Below are positions 8,384-17,066 of a stretch of 64,000 nt of DNA, in pieces. The stretch spans positions 5,456,001 through 5,520,000 of the forward strand of contig NZ_CP058552.1 of NCBI RefSeq assembly GCF_013401555.1, given 5' to 3'. This stretch comes from Paenibacillus sp. E222 (GTDB lineage: Bacteria > Bacillota > Bacilli > Paenibacillales > Paenibacillaceae). The notes under the pieces were generated by a model that had not been told where the DNA came from, did no database searches, and saw only the letters and a list, made by a program, of their open reading frames with translations. The first letter of the stretch is position 1. Every line of letters begins with the position of its first letter. A program made the position numbers and the translations under genes.

Positions 8384-9388
8384 CTATCCCTGTAACTCTT
8401 TCAAGGAGATTTTGCGCCCTTCCTTCGCAGAAAGGTTGGCTGCCTCCATCAGGCGAGTTAACTGAGTAGCCGTCTGCAAATTCTCGGTAGCCATCGTATC
8501 ATTCTGAATATGGGATACCCACTGGCTGAATGCGCTTTCTCTTCTGTCCAGCAAAGGAATCTCCGTCCATTCTTTCTGTTGATCTGAACCCACATTCGTA
8601 CGAATTAATAGCTTATTCTCCGGTGTTCCGTATAACAATGTGCCCTCTGTACCATGAACCTCTATCGCAAACGGCGAATGACTGTTCACAAATCCAGCCT
8701 CAACTACACCGATCGCTCCGGAATCCGTAAATAAGGTGGCTACCGCGTTATCTTCCACTTCTTTTCCAGTAACATATCCAAAATTAGCATTAACCCCTGT
8801 CACCTCTTGACCCAGGAACAGATTTGTCAGATACATCGGATGACAACCGAGGTCAATTAATGCTCCGCCCTGGCAATCTTTCAGATCGTAAAAATGCTCA
8901 GGCAGCCAATTGGCAATCGCACCGTTATGCGAGAGACGCACACGAACATAAGTCACCTTACCAAGTAGTCCTTGGTTCAGAACATCTTGAATCGTTAATG
9001 TATATCCATCGTTCAAACGCGGTAAAGAAACCGTCATTTTCACTCCGTTATCCTGTACATCCGAAATGATCGTATTTACTTCTTTAATGGTTGAAGCGAT
9101 CACTTTCTCTGTAAAAATGTGTTTGCCCGCTTTCGCGGCAGCAGTGATCACATCTTCGTGAAGACGTGTCGGTGCATCCACAATGACGGCATCGATGTTG
9201 TCCTGTGCCAGCATATCTTCAAGCGAAGCATAGAAGGGTACGTTCAGACGTTCAGCAGCTTCCTGTCCACGCTCGGCATCTTCATCCCATACAGCAGCCA
9301 TCACCGTATCTTCGTGCTCCTGAGCCTGTTTAATGTAATCCCAGGCATGTACGTGCCATAAGCTTATTTTCCCTATTCGAATGGTCAC
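8384..9388 (-). CDS. Gfo/Idh/MocA-family oxidoreductase with altered EKP motif
   Basis: NAD(P)-dependent oxidoreductase-like protein of about 335 residues, first gene of the three-gene operon. The chosen start is a GTG at 9388 with GGAGG nine bases upstream. The N-terminus is IRIGKISLWHVHAWDYI, a Rossmann strand lacking the usual GxGxxG, and the normally conserved EKP motif reads FTEKVIAS, so the proline is replaced by valine. The C-terminal domain keeps the GALIDLGCHPMYL stretch with the conserved His. The degenerate nucleotide loop suggests a different cofactor mode or a non-catalytic role; this is inference. Confidence 0.88.
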   Translation of the reverse strand: MTIRIGKISLWHVHAWDYIKQAQEHEDTVMAAVWDEDAERGQEAAERLNVPFYASLEDMLAQDNIDAVIVDAPTRLHEDVITAAAKAGKHIFTEKVIASTIKEVNTIISDVQDNGVKMTVSLPRLNDGYTLTIQDVLNQGLLGKVTYVRVRLSHNGAIANWLPEHFYDLKDCQGGALIDLGCHPMYLTNLFLGQEVTGVNANFGYVTGKEVEDNAVATLFTDSGAIGVVEAGFVNSHSPFAIEVHGTEGTLLYGTPENKLLIRTNVGSDQQKEWTEIPLLDRRESAFSQWVSHIQNDTMATENLQTATQLTRLMEAANLSAKEGRKISLKELQG

Positions 9389-9454
9389 TATGATTAACCT
9401 CCATACTATATGATATTCTGACATCTAACTATAAATTAACACAGACCTGATCTA

Positions 9455-9498
9455 ATTTTAATAGGAACTTACGACAATAACTATATAAAATTACGACA
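9455..9498 (-). promoter_or_regulatory. Direct-repeat operator and -10 of the Gfo/Idh-AraC operon
   Basis: TTACGACA occurs at 9469-9476 and again at 9491-9498, a 22-base period, which puts both copies on the same helical face. A minus-strand -10-like TAAAAT (9455-9460) lies nine bases from the nearer copy, so that copy would overlap the -35 region, as in AraC class II activation. The operon's GTG is about 70 bases downstream. Confidence 0.6.
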
Positions 9499-9530
9499 CG
9501 AATTAGAATTACCTTCTGAGAACAACAAGC

Positions 9531-9573
9531 AAAAAAGCTTCCTGTTCACCAAGTGGTGAGGATAGGAAGCTTT
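9531..9573 (-). terminator. Hairpin terminator downstream of the YheC/YheD pseudogene
   Basis: Arms AAGCTTCCT (9535-9543) and AGGAAGCTT (9564-9572) with an inner CACCAAGTGGTG palindrome, followed on the minus strand by six T. It probably served the ATP-grasp gene whose remnant lies next to it. Confidence 0.75.
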
Positions 9574-9626
9574 CTCTGCATGTAACCGTTCGAAATCAAG
9601 GATGTCCAAAGTTAGGTTGAAGATTT

Positions 9627-9915
9627 TTATAGCTTATGATCTGTATGGTGGAAGTACCCGATTACCTTGCGATACATCGTCTTATCTTTTAATTGATTAA
9701 ATATATATGGATCGGGCTTGGCATTCACTTCAATGATTCAGGGTTTCAGACTTTGGTCAAGTCCAACATCCACGCCAATTCTCTAACATCCCATATCTGG
9801 TTATCATAGATTTTAGATTCACCTTGTTAAACTTTTGTGTATCAGGTATGAACGGTTTTATTGAATCATTATTGATAAGCTGCTTTGTTTTTAGCCATTT
9901 GCTTCTTAACGGTTG
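9627..9915 (-). pseudogene. Remnant of a YheC/YheD-type endospore-coat ATP-grasp gene
   Basis: Translated leftwards, 9915 to about 9790 gives QPLRSKWLKTKQL, then KPFIPDTQKFNKVNLKSMI and RYGM, the N-terminal substrate region of YheC/YheD proteins. About 10 bases further on, in another frame, 9779-9627 gives GVDVGLDQSLKP, stop, IIEVNAKPDPYIFNQL and MYRKVIGYF, the C-terminal ATP-grasp lobe with its conserved EVN metal motif. The stop is TGA where the family has Trp. The central part, well over 100 residues, is gone and the frames differ, so the gene is dead. Assignment is from recognised family motifs. Confidence 0.8.
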
Positions 9916-10044
9916 TGATTTCTCAATATCCGCAGCTCGTTCCTCCCGTCTTCATATCCAACACATCTCGCTGTTACATTAAGCTGATGCATTATATGCA
10001 ATATCATTGAAGAATCTTAGGCAACACTTCTTGAATTTACACAC

Positions 10045-10086
10045 AAAAAGCCGACAAGCCCCTATCTTTGGGCTTGTCGGCTTTTC
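10045..10086 (-). terminator. Strong intrinsic terminator of the protease gene
   Basis: Perfect stem GCCGACAAGCCC / GGGCTTGTCGGC with A-runs and T-runs on both sides, so it can act in both directions. It lies about 75 bases after the protease stop codon. Confidence 0.9.
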
Positions 10087-10158
10087 AACTTAACAATTTC
10101 AAATCATCGGTTCCGTTTCCATTTGAAGCTGGATGATCAGCATTTCTCCATACTTCAA

Positions 10159-13100
10159 TTAAGGCAGCAGATTTTCGTCAGCTGGTACATTCGTCTCCGG
10201 AGCTTGTGCTGCTGAAACGAACAATCGTCCTGGCGCTTCCACTTCGACTTTGTTTCCTGCCTCATCCTGCGCACGGATTACGATCACTCCACCCTCAAGC
10301 ACCAGCGAAGATGCCGTGGTATAGGTGCCTGAATAATGACCAGGTTCTGTTTCCACCAATGGAATCTCTGCACCAGCCTGTGTGCTCAGATTGGATGGCA
10401 GTTCGATCCGGAAGGAAGCCTGCAATTTAGGGACACTATCGAACGAAACCGTTACGGTTTCTCCTGCCACAATCCGTACATCCTCCGCCGGAGAGATATT
10501 GGTCAGTTCAGGCAAAGACGTTTCCACATAAACCGTCCGTATCACGGTTGTTTTATTGCCTGCAATATCTGTTGCAATGATTGTGATTGTGTTCTTGCCC
10601 TCATTCACAAGTACGCGGTGATTAAAGCTTCTATCTTGCTCCAATTTCACCTTCTGTCCGTTAATGGTCACTTTATCGAGGAATTGGTCCTGTGCATCAC
10701 CCGTCACATGAACGACTTCTGTGTTGGTTCGGCTTCCTTCCTCAGGTGTAAGAACCGTTAACACAGGTGCTGTCTGATCCAAGATGATGACAACTGGAAG
10801 GGAGCGGTCTGTCGTTTTACCGTTAACTACTGCCTCGGCAGTTATGGCATTAACCCCTGCACGAAGTTTAACATTCAGCTTGAATTTTCCATTCTCCACT
10901 GTCGTTGTTCCGGCTAGTTCTTTCCCGTTATATATCTTGATTTGAGCCCCAGAAGCTGGGGAAGTTCCCGATACATCAAATGTCGGCTGGTTGGTATAGG
11001 TGTTCGTCGGTTGCGTGAGTACTGGTGCATTGACCGGATATTTCACTACTGCACGAATCATATAGTTACCCTCTTCTGCTGGTGCAGTACTCCATACACC
11101 GCCTACACGCTGCCAGCTCCGACCTGCATTCACACCATTTTCATCAGTTGCCAGTCCCGGTGCGCTCGTTCCGACAGCAGTCTGTACATAGACGATATAG
11201 AAATCACCTTGTACCACTACAGGTTCAGGAAACTCAACGGTTGTCCACTGATCATTGCGCAATGCGGTACCATCGAATGGTCCTGCCAGCAATCGGCCTG
11301 GCGCTCCACCCGATCCAGAGGCATCATAGACGGCATATTTAAATGCCGTTCCACCTGGTACTGGCCATTGTGTATTCCAGAATCGAAGTGATGCACCTGT
11401 AAGCTGTGCTGTCTCCAATTCTGGCGTCATACGTACAGCCCATGCGTTATCCGCGGCCACAAAGGCTCTTGCATTTTCAGCCGTTCCATCGTCATAAGCG
11501 ATTTCACCAGGAAATCCGATAAATGGTTTTAAGGCAACTTTCGCTTCGACTGTACCGTTTCCAGGTACCGTTACGTTTACAGTTTTGCTATAATAGTCCG
11601 TCGCGATGACCGACAAGGTATAGCTTCCTTCCAGAACATCCAGAACGAATTTGCCGTCTGCTCCTGTGCGAACAGCGCCCACTTGAACATCTTCCAACAC
11701 GAGAACGGATGCTCCAGCTATAGGTTTTCCTGTCCGTTCATCGCTCACAATACCTTCAATCTTACCTTGGGGGATGGTTTCCAGATTGAAGTTGGCTGTT
11801 GCTCCACTACCGTCCGTGATCGTTACCGTCTTCGTCTGAGGATAATATCCATAGGCCTCAGCCTTCAACGTGTAATCACCCGCCACGTGAGTGAAACTGT
11901 ATTTGCCTGTTGTCGGGTCCGTCTTCACTGAACGCCCTGTTTCCAGAACGGTAACCGTTGCACTTGCAGGCAAGCTTTGCGGTGTCACAGAACCTGTGCC
12001 AGGTTTCTGCACTTCTGGCTGCTCCTGCTTGGTTTTATTGAACTCAGCCTTGTCCGTGCTTGAAACTTTGTACCAAGGAGTATCATATTCCGGCTTAGGC
12101 TTGTCACTGTTCAGAACAACCGCAGTATCTTTCGTAACCGTCTCAGCGGCGATACCCAGAATGCGGAAGTCATCAATGTACCAGCCTTGCTTGACAACAC
12201 TGCTGTCCGAAGTCAATCTGAACCGGAATTGAACTTCATTTCCTTTCAATGCAGCCAGATCATAGAATACCGGAGTCCATTGTTTTCCATTGGAAGAATG
12301 AGAGAACTTGCCAAGCTCAGACCATGTGTTGCCACCGTCTTTCGTGGCTTCAACATAACCGTAATCATATCCACTTTCGATTTCATACCAATGATTGAAC
12401 GTCAGCGTAGCTTGATCCACCTGGGTTAGATCCACGACTGGTGATACCAGAGAATAGTTAGAACCGTTCTCATAGGTGCTGTCCAGATCAGTTGCCCATA
12501 CATTCGGCGAAGAAACCGCACTGGCAGGTCCAACGACGGGTACTCCGCGTTCCCACTCGTCCTTGGTTCCCGAATGAGTCCACCCATTGTCACTGTTACC
12601 ATCAAAGTGATCGATGAAGATATCTTCAGGGACCTCCACCGTAATGGATACCTCATTCGACTTGTCACTCTCATTGCCACTATAATCAAGAGCGGCTACC
12701 GTATAAAAATAAGTCGAATCTGTTACTGTAGCCGTATCCGTAAATGTCGTTGCAGAAGTATTTCCGAGCAATTCATAACCTGAGCCTGAATTTGTTGAAC
12801 GATACACGTTGTAGGATTTCAGATCCTCATCGTCCGATCCCGTCCAGGACAAGTTTACGTTCCCCAGAATGTCGGCAGAAGCGGACAATCCGCTTGGTGC
12901 TCCCGGAGCAATATCATCTGGAGCTTGTACTGAAAAGTCATCGATATACCAACCAGCCTTTTGAACAGAATTGTCACTGGTCAGATTAAATTTGATAAAT
13001 ACCTGTTGACCGGCGTACTCACGCAAGTCAATATATTGCGTTTTCCAGCCTCCACCGGCACCTGTAAAGCTCAATGCCTCTTCAAATGCAAAATCACTAT

Positions 13101-15357
13101 CCTCTGTTGCAATATACACTTTGCCAAAATCGATGTTGCTCTCCAAATCATACCAGTGCTTGAAGGTTAATAATGCTCCCTCTGGGCTCTCGGTAAGATC
13201 AATTGGTGCTGCGAGCAAATAGGCATTGCTGTTGGCTGCATAAGTACCCGTCAGATTGGTTGCAATCAGCTTGTCACCAGAGAAGGCACTTCCCGGTCCA
13301 CTTGTTGGTGCTCCCCATGTCCAAGTGTTGCCAACTCCACCCGAAGTAAAGCCCAGATTGTTTTCCTCAAAATCCTGCAGATACCCAGGCTGGACTCCAT
13401 TCGATACTGCGACCTTGTAAACTTCACTCTCAAATCCGTTATTGCCATAATCATTGACCCGGATATAATACTCCAAGCCTTGTGACTCGATCAAAAATGC
13501 CGGAATTGTCGCTGTGTAGGTTCCATCTTTGGCATCCCCAGCTACTCGATTCATCGGCAGATATACGTACTGGCTCGTACCTGTTGTTTTGGCAAAAGCC
13601 TCCACTGTGGTTACCCCGACATTATCGGTAACACGCGCAGACAGTGGAATATCAAGCCCGGAAAAAGCAGAATTGACAGGCGTATGTTCCAGGACCGGCG
13701 CTTCCAGATCGTCACCTGCTGTAACAACTCTGCCGGATACCGTGCCTATGCCTTCAAGGACGGAGCCCACAGCATCCAGTGCATTGATAATGCCATGACC
13801 GTAGCCGTTATTAGGCGAGGTTGGATACCGGCTGTCTGTTCTCGGTGTTGCTGTATCCATAATAATTTGCTCCAACTGATCAACCGTAAGGGAATGATTG
13901 GCTTGAAGCAGGAGTGCGGCCAGTGCAGTAGTATGCGGGCCTGCCATGGATGTACCGTTCCAGCCCCCCTCATATACTCCGCCCGGAACAGAGGAACGGA
14001 TGTTAACACCTGGAGCCGAAACTTCCGGTTTAATTTCCTCATAAGGGGAAGGACCAAGGAGGGAAAAAGAAGCCAAGTTCCCGTTGATATCCGTTGCTCC
14101 CGTAGCAAAGCTCTCTGGATAGTTCGCAGGGTTTGCAACCGAACCTGGGCCTCCCGGATTCGTCAGTGTCACATTCCCGGCTGAGAATTCCGGAAAGATC
14201 TGTGCATCACGCCAGGCCTGAACCATTGGACGGAACCACTCGTCCAATCCTGGACCACCACCCCAGGAATTGTTAACCACATCCGGGGCAAGCTCAGGAT
14301 GCAAGTTTCCTTCAGCATCCACTGGAGCAATCAGCCATTGCCCGCCATCCAATATAATGGCATCCGTGGTACTCGGATTGAAAATCCGGACTGCAATCCA
14401 TTTTGCTCCAGGAGCTACCCCGATCTTGTTGGTGCCGTTCGCTTCGGAGCCTACCATGGTACCCATCGTATGTGTACCATGACCGTCTCCATCCGCAGGA
14501 AGGGAGGCATGGCTATGGGGATCATACCAGCTTAGCTCAGGATCAACGACATTACCCGAAGCATCAAGCCCTCTCCATTTGCTGCGGAGCGCCGGATGGG
14601 TATAATCCACCCCGCTGTCCAGGTTGGCAACAACGATTCCTGTACCGTCGATTCCTCTATCCCAGACTGCTGGCGCATTGATAGAATCAATGTTCCATTC
14701 AACGTTCTCTGTCTGCAGGCTCTTATCGTTAGCAGCTGCACCTTCCTTCGACTCTGCCTCTTTGGCTGGTGCCTTGGCAGACTCCGTTGCCGGAGCAGCT
14801 GTTGCATTTTCGCTGCTAATCTCAGTTTTCTGCATATAACGCTGCTCGTTAGGCAGTATTTTATCCACCTCGGGAAGAAGTGCAATCTGTTCCATGACAT
14901 CCTTCGTACTTGTTACTGCAAGTGCGTTAACGATGAAATAACTTTTATAATCTTTGACTTTGCCAAGGTCAAGTTCCTGTTCAAGAAAACTTTCCAGGGA
15001 GTACTGGGATCGCGAGGCCGTTTCCCGCAGAGAGCTGACAACGGTACTTCGCACGGACAGTTTCGTTGCCGAAGCCGTTTGCTTTTCGATTGTTGCCTTT
15101 TGCAAGGCTTGTTTGGAGACAGAGGCTGTATCTACCTGTTCTTTCATTTTCACCAGATAAGTAACATAATCATTGCTCTCAAATTCCTTGCTCAGCTTGG
15201 CGTTGACTTTAGAGGTGGTGATATTGTCCGAGCTGGATTTCATGTCGATCTTCTGCGATGCGGCGTTTTCAGCTGAAACCGGATGAATGATAGATAATGC
15301 AAGGAGAAGCGACAGGCCCATGGAAAGCGGCTTGCGTAAACGATTCATCTTTATCAA
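10159..15357 (-). CDS. Secreted multidomain subtilisin-like serine protease (bacillopeptidase F type)
   Basis: Extracellular endopeptidase of family S8, 1732 residues. Start is a TTG nine bases after AAAGGAG; the nearby ATG is too far from it. A signal peptide ends near HPVSA (residue 29), an I9-like propeptide covers about 60-175, and an Ala/Lys/Glu-rich linker follows. The catalytic domain has Asp247 (NLDSGVDYTHPAL), His293 (DGHGTHTMGT), oxyanion Asn363 (VNNSWGG) and Ser470 (NGTSMAGPH). The C-terminal 1100 residues hold two jelly-roll domains ending GWYIDDF, a fibronectin III-like domain between them, two carboxypeptidase-regulatory-like beta domains and Ig-like repeats. No LPXTG or S-layer motif ends the protein (ADENLLP), so it is probably released. 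Single gene with its own terminator. Confidence 0.95.
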   Translation of the reverse strand: MIKMNRLRKPLSMGLSLLLALSIIHPVSAENAASQKIDMKSSSDNITTSKVNAKLSKEFESNDYVTYLVKMKEQVDTASVSKQALQKATIEKQTASATKLSVRSTVVSSLRETASRSQYSLESFLEQELDLGKVKDYKSYFIVNALAVTSTKDVMEQIALLPEVDKILPNEQRYMQKTEISSENATAAPATESAKAPAKEAESKEGAAANDKSLQTENVEWNIDSINAPAVWDRGIDGTGIVVANLDSGVDYTHPALRSKWRGLDASGNVVDPELSWYDPHSHASLPADGDGHGTHTMGTMVGSEANGTNKIGVAPGAKWIAVRIFNPSTTDAIILDGGQWLIAPVDAEGNLHPELAPDVVNNSWGGGPGLDEWFRPMVQAWRDAQIFPEFSAGNVTLTNPGGPGSVANPANYPESFATGATDINGNLASFSLLGPSPYEEIKPEVSAPGVNIRSSVPGGVYEGGWNGTSMAGPHTTALAALLLQANHSLTVDQLEQIIMDTATPRTDSRYPTSPNNGYGHGIINALDAVGSVLEGIGTVSGRVVTAGDDLEAPVLEHTPVNSAFSGLDIPLSARVTDNVGVTTVEAFAKTTGTSQYVYLPMNRVAGDAKDGTYTATIPAFLIESQGLEYYIRVNDYGNNGFESEVYKVAVSNGVQPGYLQDFEENNLGFTSGGVGNTWTWGAPTSGPGSAFSGDKLIATNLTGTYAANSNAYLLAAPIDLTESPEGALLTFKHWYDLESNIDFGKVYIATEDSDFAFEEALSFTGAGGGWKTQYIDLREYAGQQVFIKFNLTSDNSVQKAGWYIDDFSVQAPDDIAPGAPSGLSASADILGNVNLSWTGSDDEDLKSYNVYRSTNSGSGYELLGNTSATTFTDTATVTDSTYFYTVAALDYSGNESDKSNEVSITVEVPEDIFIDHFDGNSDNGWTHSGTKDEWERGVPVVGPASAVSSPNVWATDLDSTYENGSNYSLVSPVVDLTQVDQATLTFNHWYEIESGYDYGYVEATKDGGNTWSELGKFSHSSNGKQWTPVFYDLAALKGNEVQFRFRLTSDSSVVKQGWYIDDFRILGIAAETVTKDTAVVLNSDKPKPEYDTPWYKVSSTDKAEFNKTKQEQPEVQKPGTGSVTPQSLPASATVTVLETGRSVKTDPTTGKYSFTHVAGDYTLKAEAYGYYPQTKTVTITDGSGATANFNLETIPQGKIEGIVSDERTGKPIAGASVLVLEDVQVGAVRTGADGKFVLDVLEGSYTLSVIATDYYSKTVNVTVPGNGTVEAKVALKPFIGFPGEIAYDDGTAENARAFVAADNAWAVRMTPELETAQLTGASLRFWNTQWPVPGGTAFKYAVYDASGSGGAPGRLLAGPFDGTALRNDQWTTVEFPEPVVVQGDFYIVYVQTAVGTSAPGLATDENGVNAGRSWQRVGGVWSTAPAEEGNYMIRAVVKYPVNAPVLTQPTNTYTNQPTFDVSGTSPASGAQIKIYNGKELAGTTTVENGKFKLNVKLRAGVNAITAEAVVNGKTTDRSLPVVIILDQTAPVLTVLTPEEGSRTNTEVVHVTGDAQDQFLDKVTINGQKVKLEQDRSFNHRVLVNEGKNTITIIATDIAGNKTTVIRTVYVETSLPELTNISPAEDVRIVAGETVTVSFDSVPKLQASFRIELPSNLSTQAGAEIPLVETEPGHYSGTYTTASSLVLEGGVIVIRAQDEAGNKVEVEAPGRLFVSAAQAPETNVPADENLLP

Positions 15358-15388
15358 ACTTTTCCACTCCTTTTACCCGGTTTTTGTA

Positions 15389-15407
15389 ATACAGCGATTC
15401 ACTGTAT
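15389..15407. promoter_or_regulatory. Palindrome upstream of the protease gene
   Basis: ATACAG at 15389-15394 and CTGTAT at 15402-15407 with a seven-base centre, about 30 bases before the protease start. It could be a repressor site or a small leader hairpin; nothing in the window identifies its partner. Confidence 0.35.
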
Positions 15408-15955
15408 CCATTTCTTTAAACGAAACGATGATTGAAACGGCCTCCACTGGACAGACTTATTGCGTTTATTTACACCAAGCCTCACCTCCTTTACAGGACA
15501 GGTAATGAAATTACATCGTATGTGAAAGTTAATAGATAGCCAATTTCAGCTATATGAAAGAGGTGGATTTCAGATCAATCCATCTTGTGCGCGGAAGTTT
15601 ATTTGCATGCATTTAAGGAGGGTAATCACCGGCGTTAGCAAGAACGCATACTTTACATGGGAGTATTATGGATCTGAGTAGATCAGGAGATTTCTTTGCC
15701 TATGTACAAACCAACACTTAAAATTACATATAATATAAAATTTAGAATCTAATTGTATATTTATGGTATATTATAGAGTCACAAAAAGAGATATACAAGC
15801 ACTTTTATAGAAAATAATAGAAAATAAGCCTTTTTAATGCTTTTATAAGTCTAATGACTCTCCCTTATTCGTCCGCTTTTCACAAATGCGAACAACTCGG
15901 CTTTTTGATTGTCCCAGACAGTTCTTTATAACTATGTCTGATTCATTTGGACATC
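15408..15955. other. Long non-coding spacer upstream of the protease
   Basis: About 550 bases with no gene I can support. The stretch 15718-15850 is very AT-rich and contains TATAAT-like words on the minus strand that could hold the protease promoter, which would give a long leader. Two ribosome-binding-site-like words (AAAGGAGG on the minus strand near 15490, AAGGAGGG on the plus strand near 15616) are not followed by open frames of useful length. Confidence 0.5.
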
Positions 15956-15992
15956 AAAAAGAACGACGTGAGAAACTTCACGCCGTTCTTTG
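15956..15992 (-). terminator. Terminator after the DUF1232 fragment
   Basis: Stem AAAGAACGGCGTGA / TCACGTCGTTCTTT with one mismatch, followed by five T on the minus strand. Confidence 0.75.
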
Positions 15993-16015
15993 TAGGTTCT
16001 CCCAAGCCAATCATG

Positions 16016-16339
16016 TTATGTGCGCTGCTTCAGACGATCCAACACCAGATACACAACGATCGCATCATCCAGATAACCAATCGGAAAGAGATAGTCGGGA
16101 ATCAGGTCGGCAGACGAAATAAAGTATAACAATGCACTGCCGATCAGAGAACGATCATTCTCAGGTGTAATCTCATCACAGTATTGAATTTCCCTCACCG
16201 CAGTGATCGGCAGTTTTGTTACCGTATGGTTTGGTGTGTGGATGGGGTCCAAAGCGGCTAACATTCGTATTGGTTCATTCACATTGGGACAGTTCGGAAC
16301 GCTTGTCAGCGGGATTCTCTTATTACTGATTGCGGCCAA
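16016..16339 (-). CDS. DUF1232-domain protein, probably an N-terminally replaced fragment
   Basis: The last 55 or so residues match the DUF1232 (YkvA-like) small membrane domain: SLIGSALLYFISSADLIPDYLFP followed by GYLDDAIVVYLVL. The first half (to about residue 48) is Pro/Asn-rich, has no family resemblance, and is antisense to a plausible membrane-protein C-terminus on the plus strand (16188-16352). The TTG start at 16339 has no ribosome binding site, and a terminator lies only 30 bases upstream, leaving little space for a promoter. I read the gene as a truncated, probably non-functional copy whose real 5' part was replaced by foreign sequence near 16190. Confidence 0.45.
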   Translation of the reverse strand: MAAISNKRIPLTSVPNCPNVNEPIRMLAALDPIHTPNHTVTKLPITAVREIQYCDEITPENDRSLIGSALLYFISSADLIPDYLFPIGYLDDAIVVYLVLDRLKQRT

Positions 16340-16352
16340 TAATTTGTTCTAA
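16188..16352 (+). pseudogene. C-terminal fragment of an integral membrane protein (MntP/YtaF-like?)
   Basis: The plus strand encodes, without a start, ISLTAVIGSFVTVWFGVWMG, then SKAANIRIGSF and GTLVSGILLLLIAANNLF before a TAA at 16350. The pattern of two hydrophobic spans with a GILLLLIA-type final helix resembles the C-terminus of MntP-type exporters or YtaF, but this is weak recognition. A TGA directly precedes the fragment, so no intact gene exists. It overlaps, antisense, the unmatched half of the DUF1232 reading frame. Confidence 0.4.
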
Positions 16353-16370
16353 TCATTTATGGCAAACTCC

Positions 16371-16405
16371 AAAAAAGGAGATATCTGATCAGATGTCTCC
16401 TTTTT
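16371..16405 (-). terminator. Bidirectional terminator after the isochorismatase-like gene
   Basis: Stem GGAGATATCTGATCAGATGTCTCC (arms GGAGA/TCTCC with inner ATCTGATCAGAT) flanked by six A and five T, able to end transcripts in both directions. Confidence 0.85.
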
Positions 16406-16472
16406 GAGCATTTTAGAATTTTGTTGATGGAAATTGTCTTGTCAGAATCCTTGGCTATATACCCGGCTTATC

Positions 16473-17066
16473 TTATTTCAGTGCCGTAACCACTTCTTCA
16501 CTGGAGCGAATCCGACCCAATCTGGGGAAAATGGTTTTACAAACGTAGTCATGCTCTTCCTTGGTAGCAGCTGTCATTGCATCTTCTACGAAAATCTGTT
16601 GATAACCATGCTGATAAGCTTCTCTGGCTGTAGTATCCACGCCGATTGACGTGGAAACACCACATAATACAATGGTATCTATTCCCCGACGGCGCAACTG
16701 TAGATCAAGATCCGTACCAAAGAAAGCACCCCATTGACGCTTGGAAACCGTATGATAAGGAGTATGGGCAGTCATTTCAGGCACAAATTGATCCCAGTCT
16801 GCGCTAAACTGAATCGCTCCCCGTTCCATATCCGTCTTTGGCTTTAACATGTCTTTTCCATCAACGGACGATACTTTTACAAGCACGACAAAGGCTCCCT
16901 TTTCCGTAAAAGCCTCTGCTAACTTGGCTGCATTCTCCACCACCTGCTCACCTGTGCGTGGAGCCTGCAGCGGGCTATTCACAATCCCCTTTTGCAAATC
17001 AATCACAACCAACGCTGTTTTTTCAGCTGAAATTTGTTCAGCTTCTGCTTTGTTCAAGTTTTCCAT
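16473..17066 (-). CDS. Isochorismatase-family cysteine hydrolase
   Basis: Cytoplasmic hydrolase of about 197 residues. The start at 17066 has GGGAGAG six bases upstream; longer in-frame versions would begin inside the MFS gene. The Asp-Lys-Cys triad of the family is visible as VVIDLQKG (Asp), [14 protein letters not shown] (Lys) and [16 protein letters not shown] (Cys). Members cleave isochorismate, nicotinamide or related amides; this one most resembles uncharacterised YcaC/RutB-like enzymes. The first 29 bases overlap the end of the MFS gene, so the two are co-transcribed and perhaps coupled. Confidence 0.92.
   Translation of the reverse strand: MENLNKAEAEQISAEKTALVVIDLQKGIVNSPLQAPRTGEQVVENAAKLAEAFTEKGAFVVLVKVSSVDGKDMLKPKTDMERGAIQFSADWDQFVPEMTAHTPYHTVSKRQWGAFFGTDLDLQLRRRGIDTIVLCGVSTSIGVDTTAREAYQHGYQQIFVEDAMTAATKEEHDYVCKTIFPRLGRIRSSEEVVTALK

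Noticed and set aside
10159..15357. Cell-wall anchoring of the large protease
   Set aside because: The C-terminus has no LPXTG, hydrophobic tail or S-layer homology repeats.
15486..15500. Strong ribosome-binding-site-like AAAGGAGGTG on the minus strand
   Set aside because: The plausible start codons after it meet a stop at once or lie inside the site itself, so no reading frame follows.
15677..15716. Short plus-strand frame near 15667 beginning MDLSRSGDFF with GGGAG upstream
   Set aside because: Only about 17 codons, no recognised family and no terminator; too little to support a gene.
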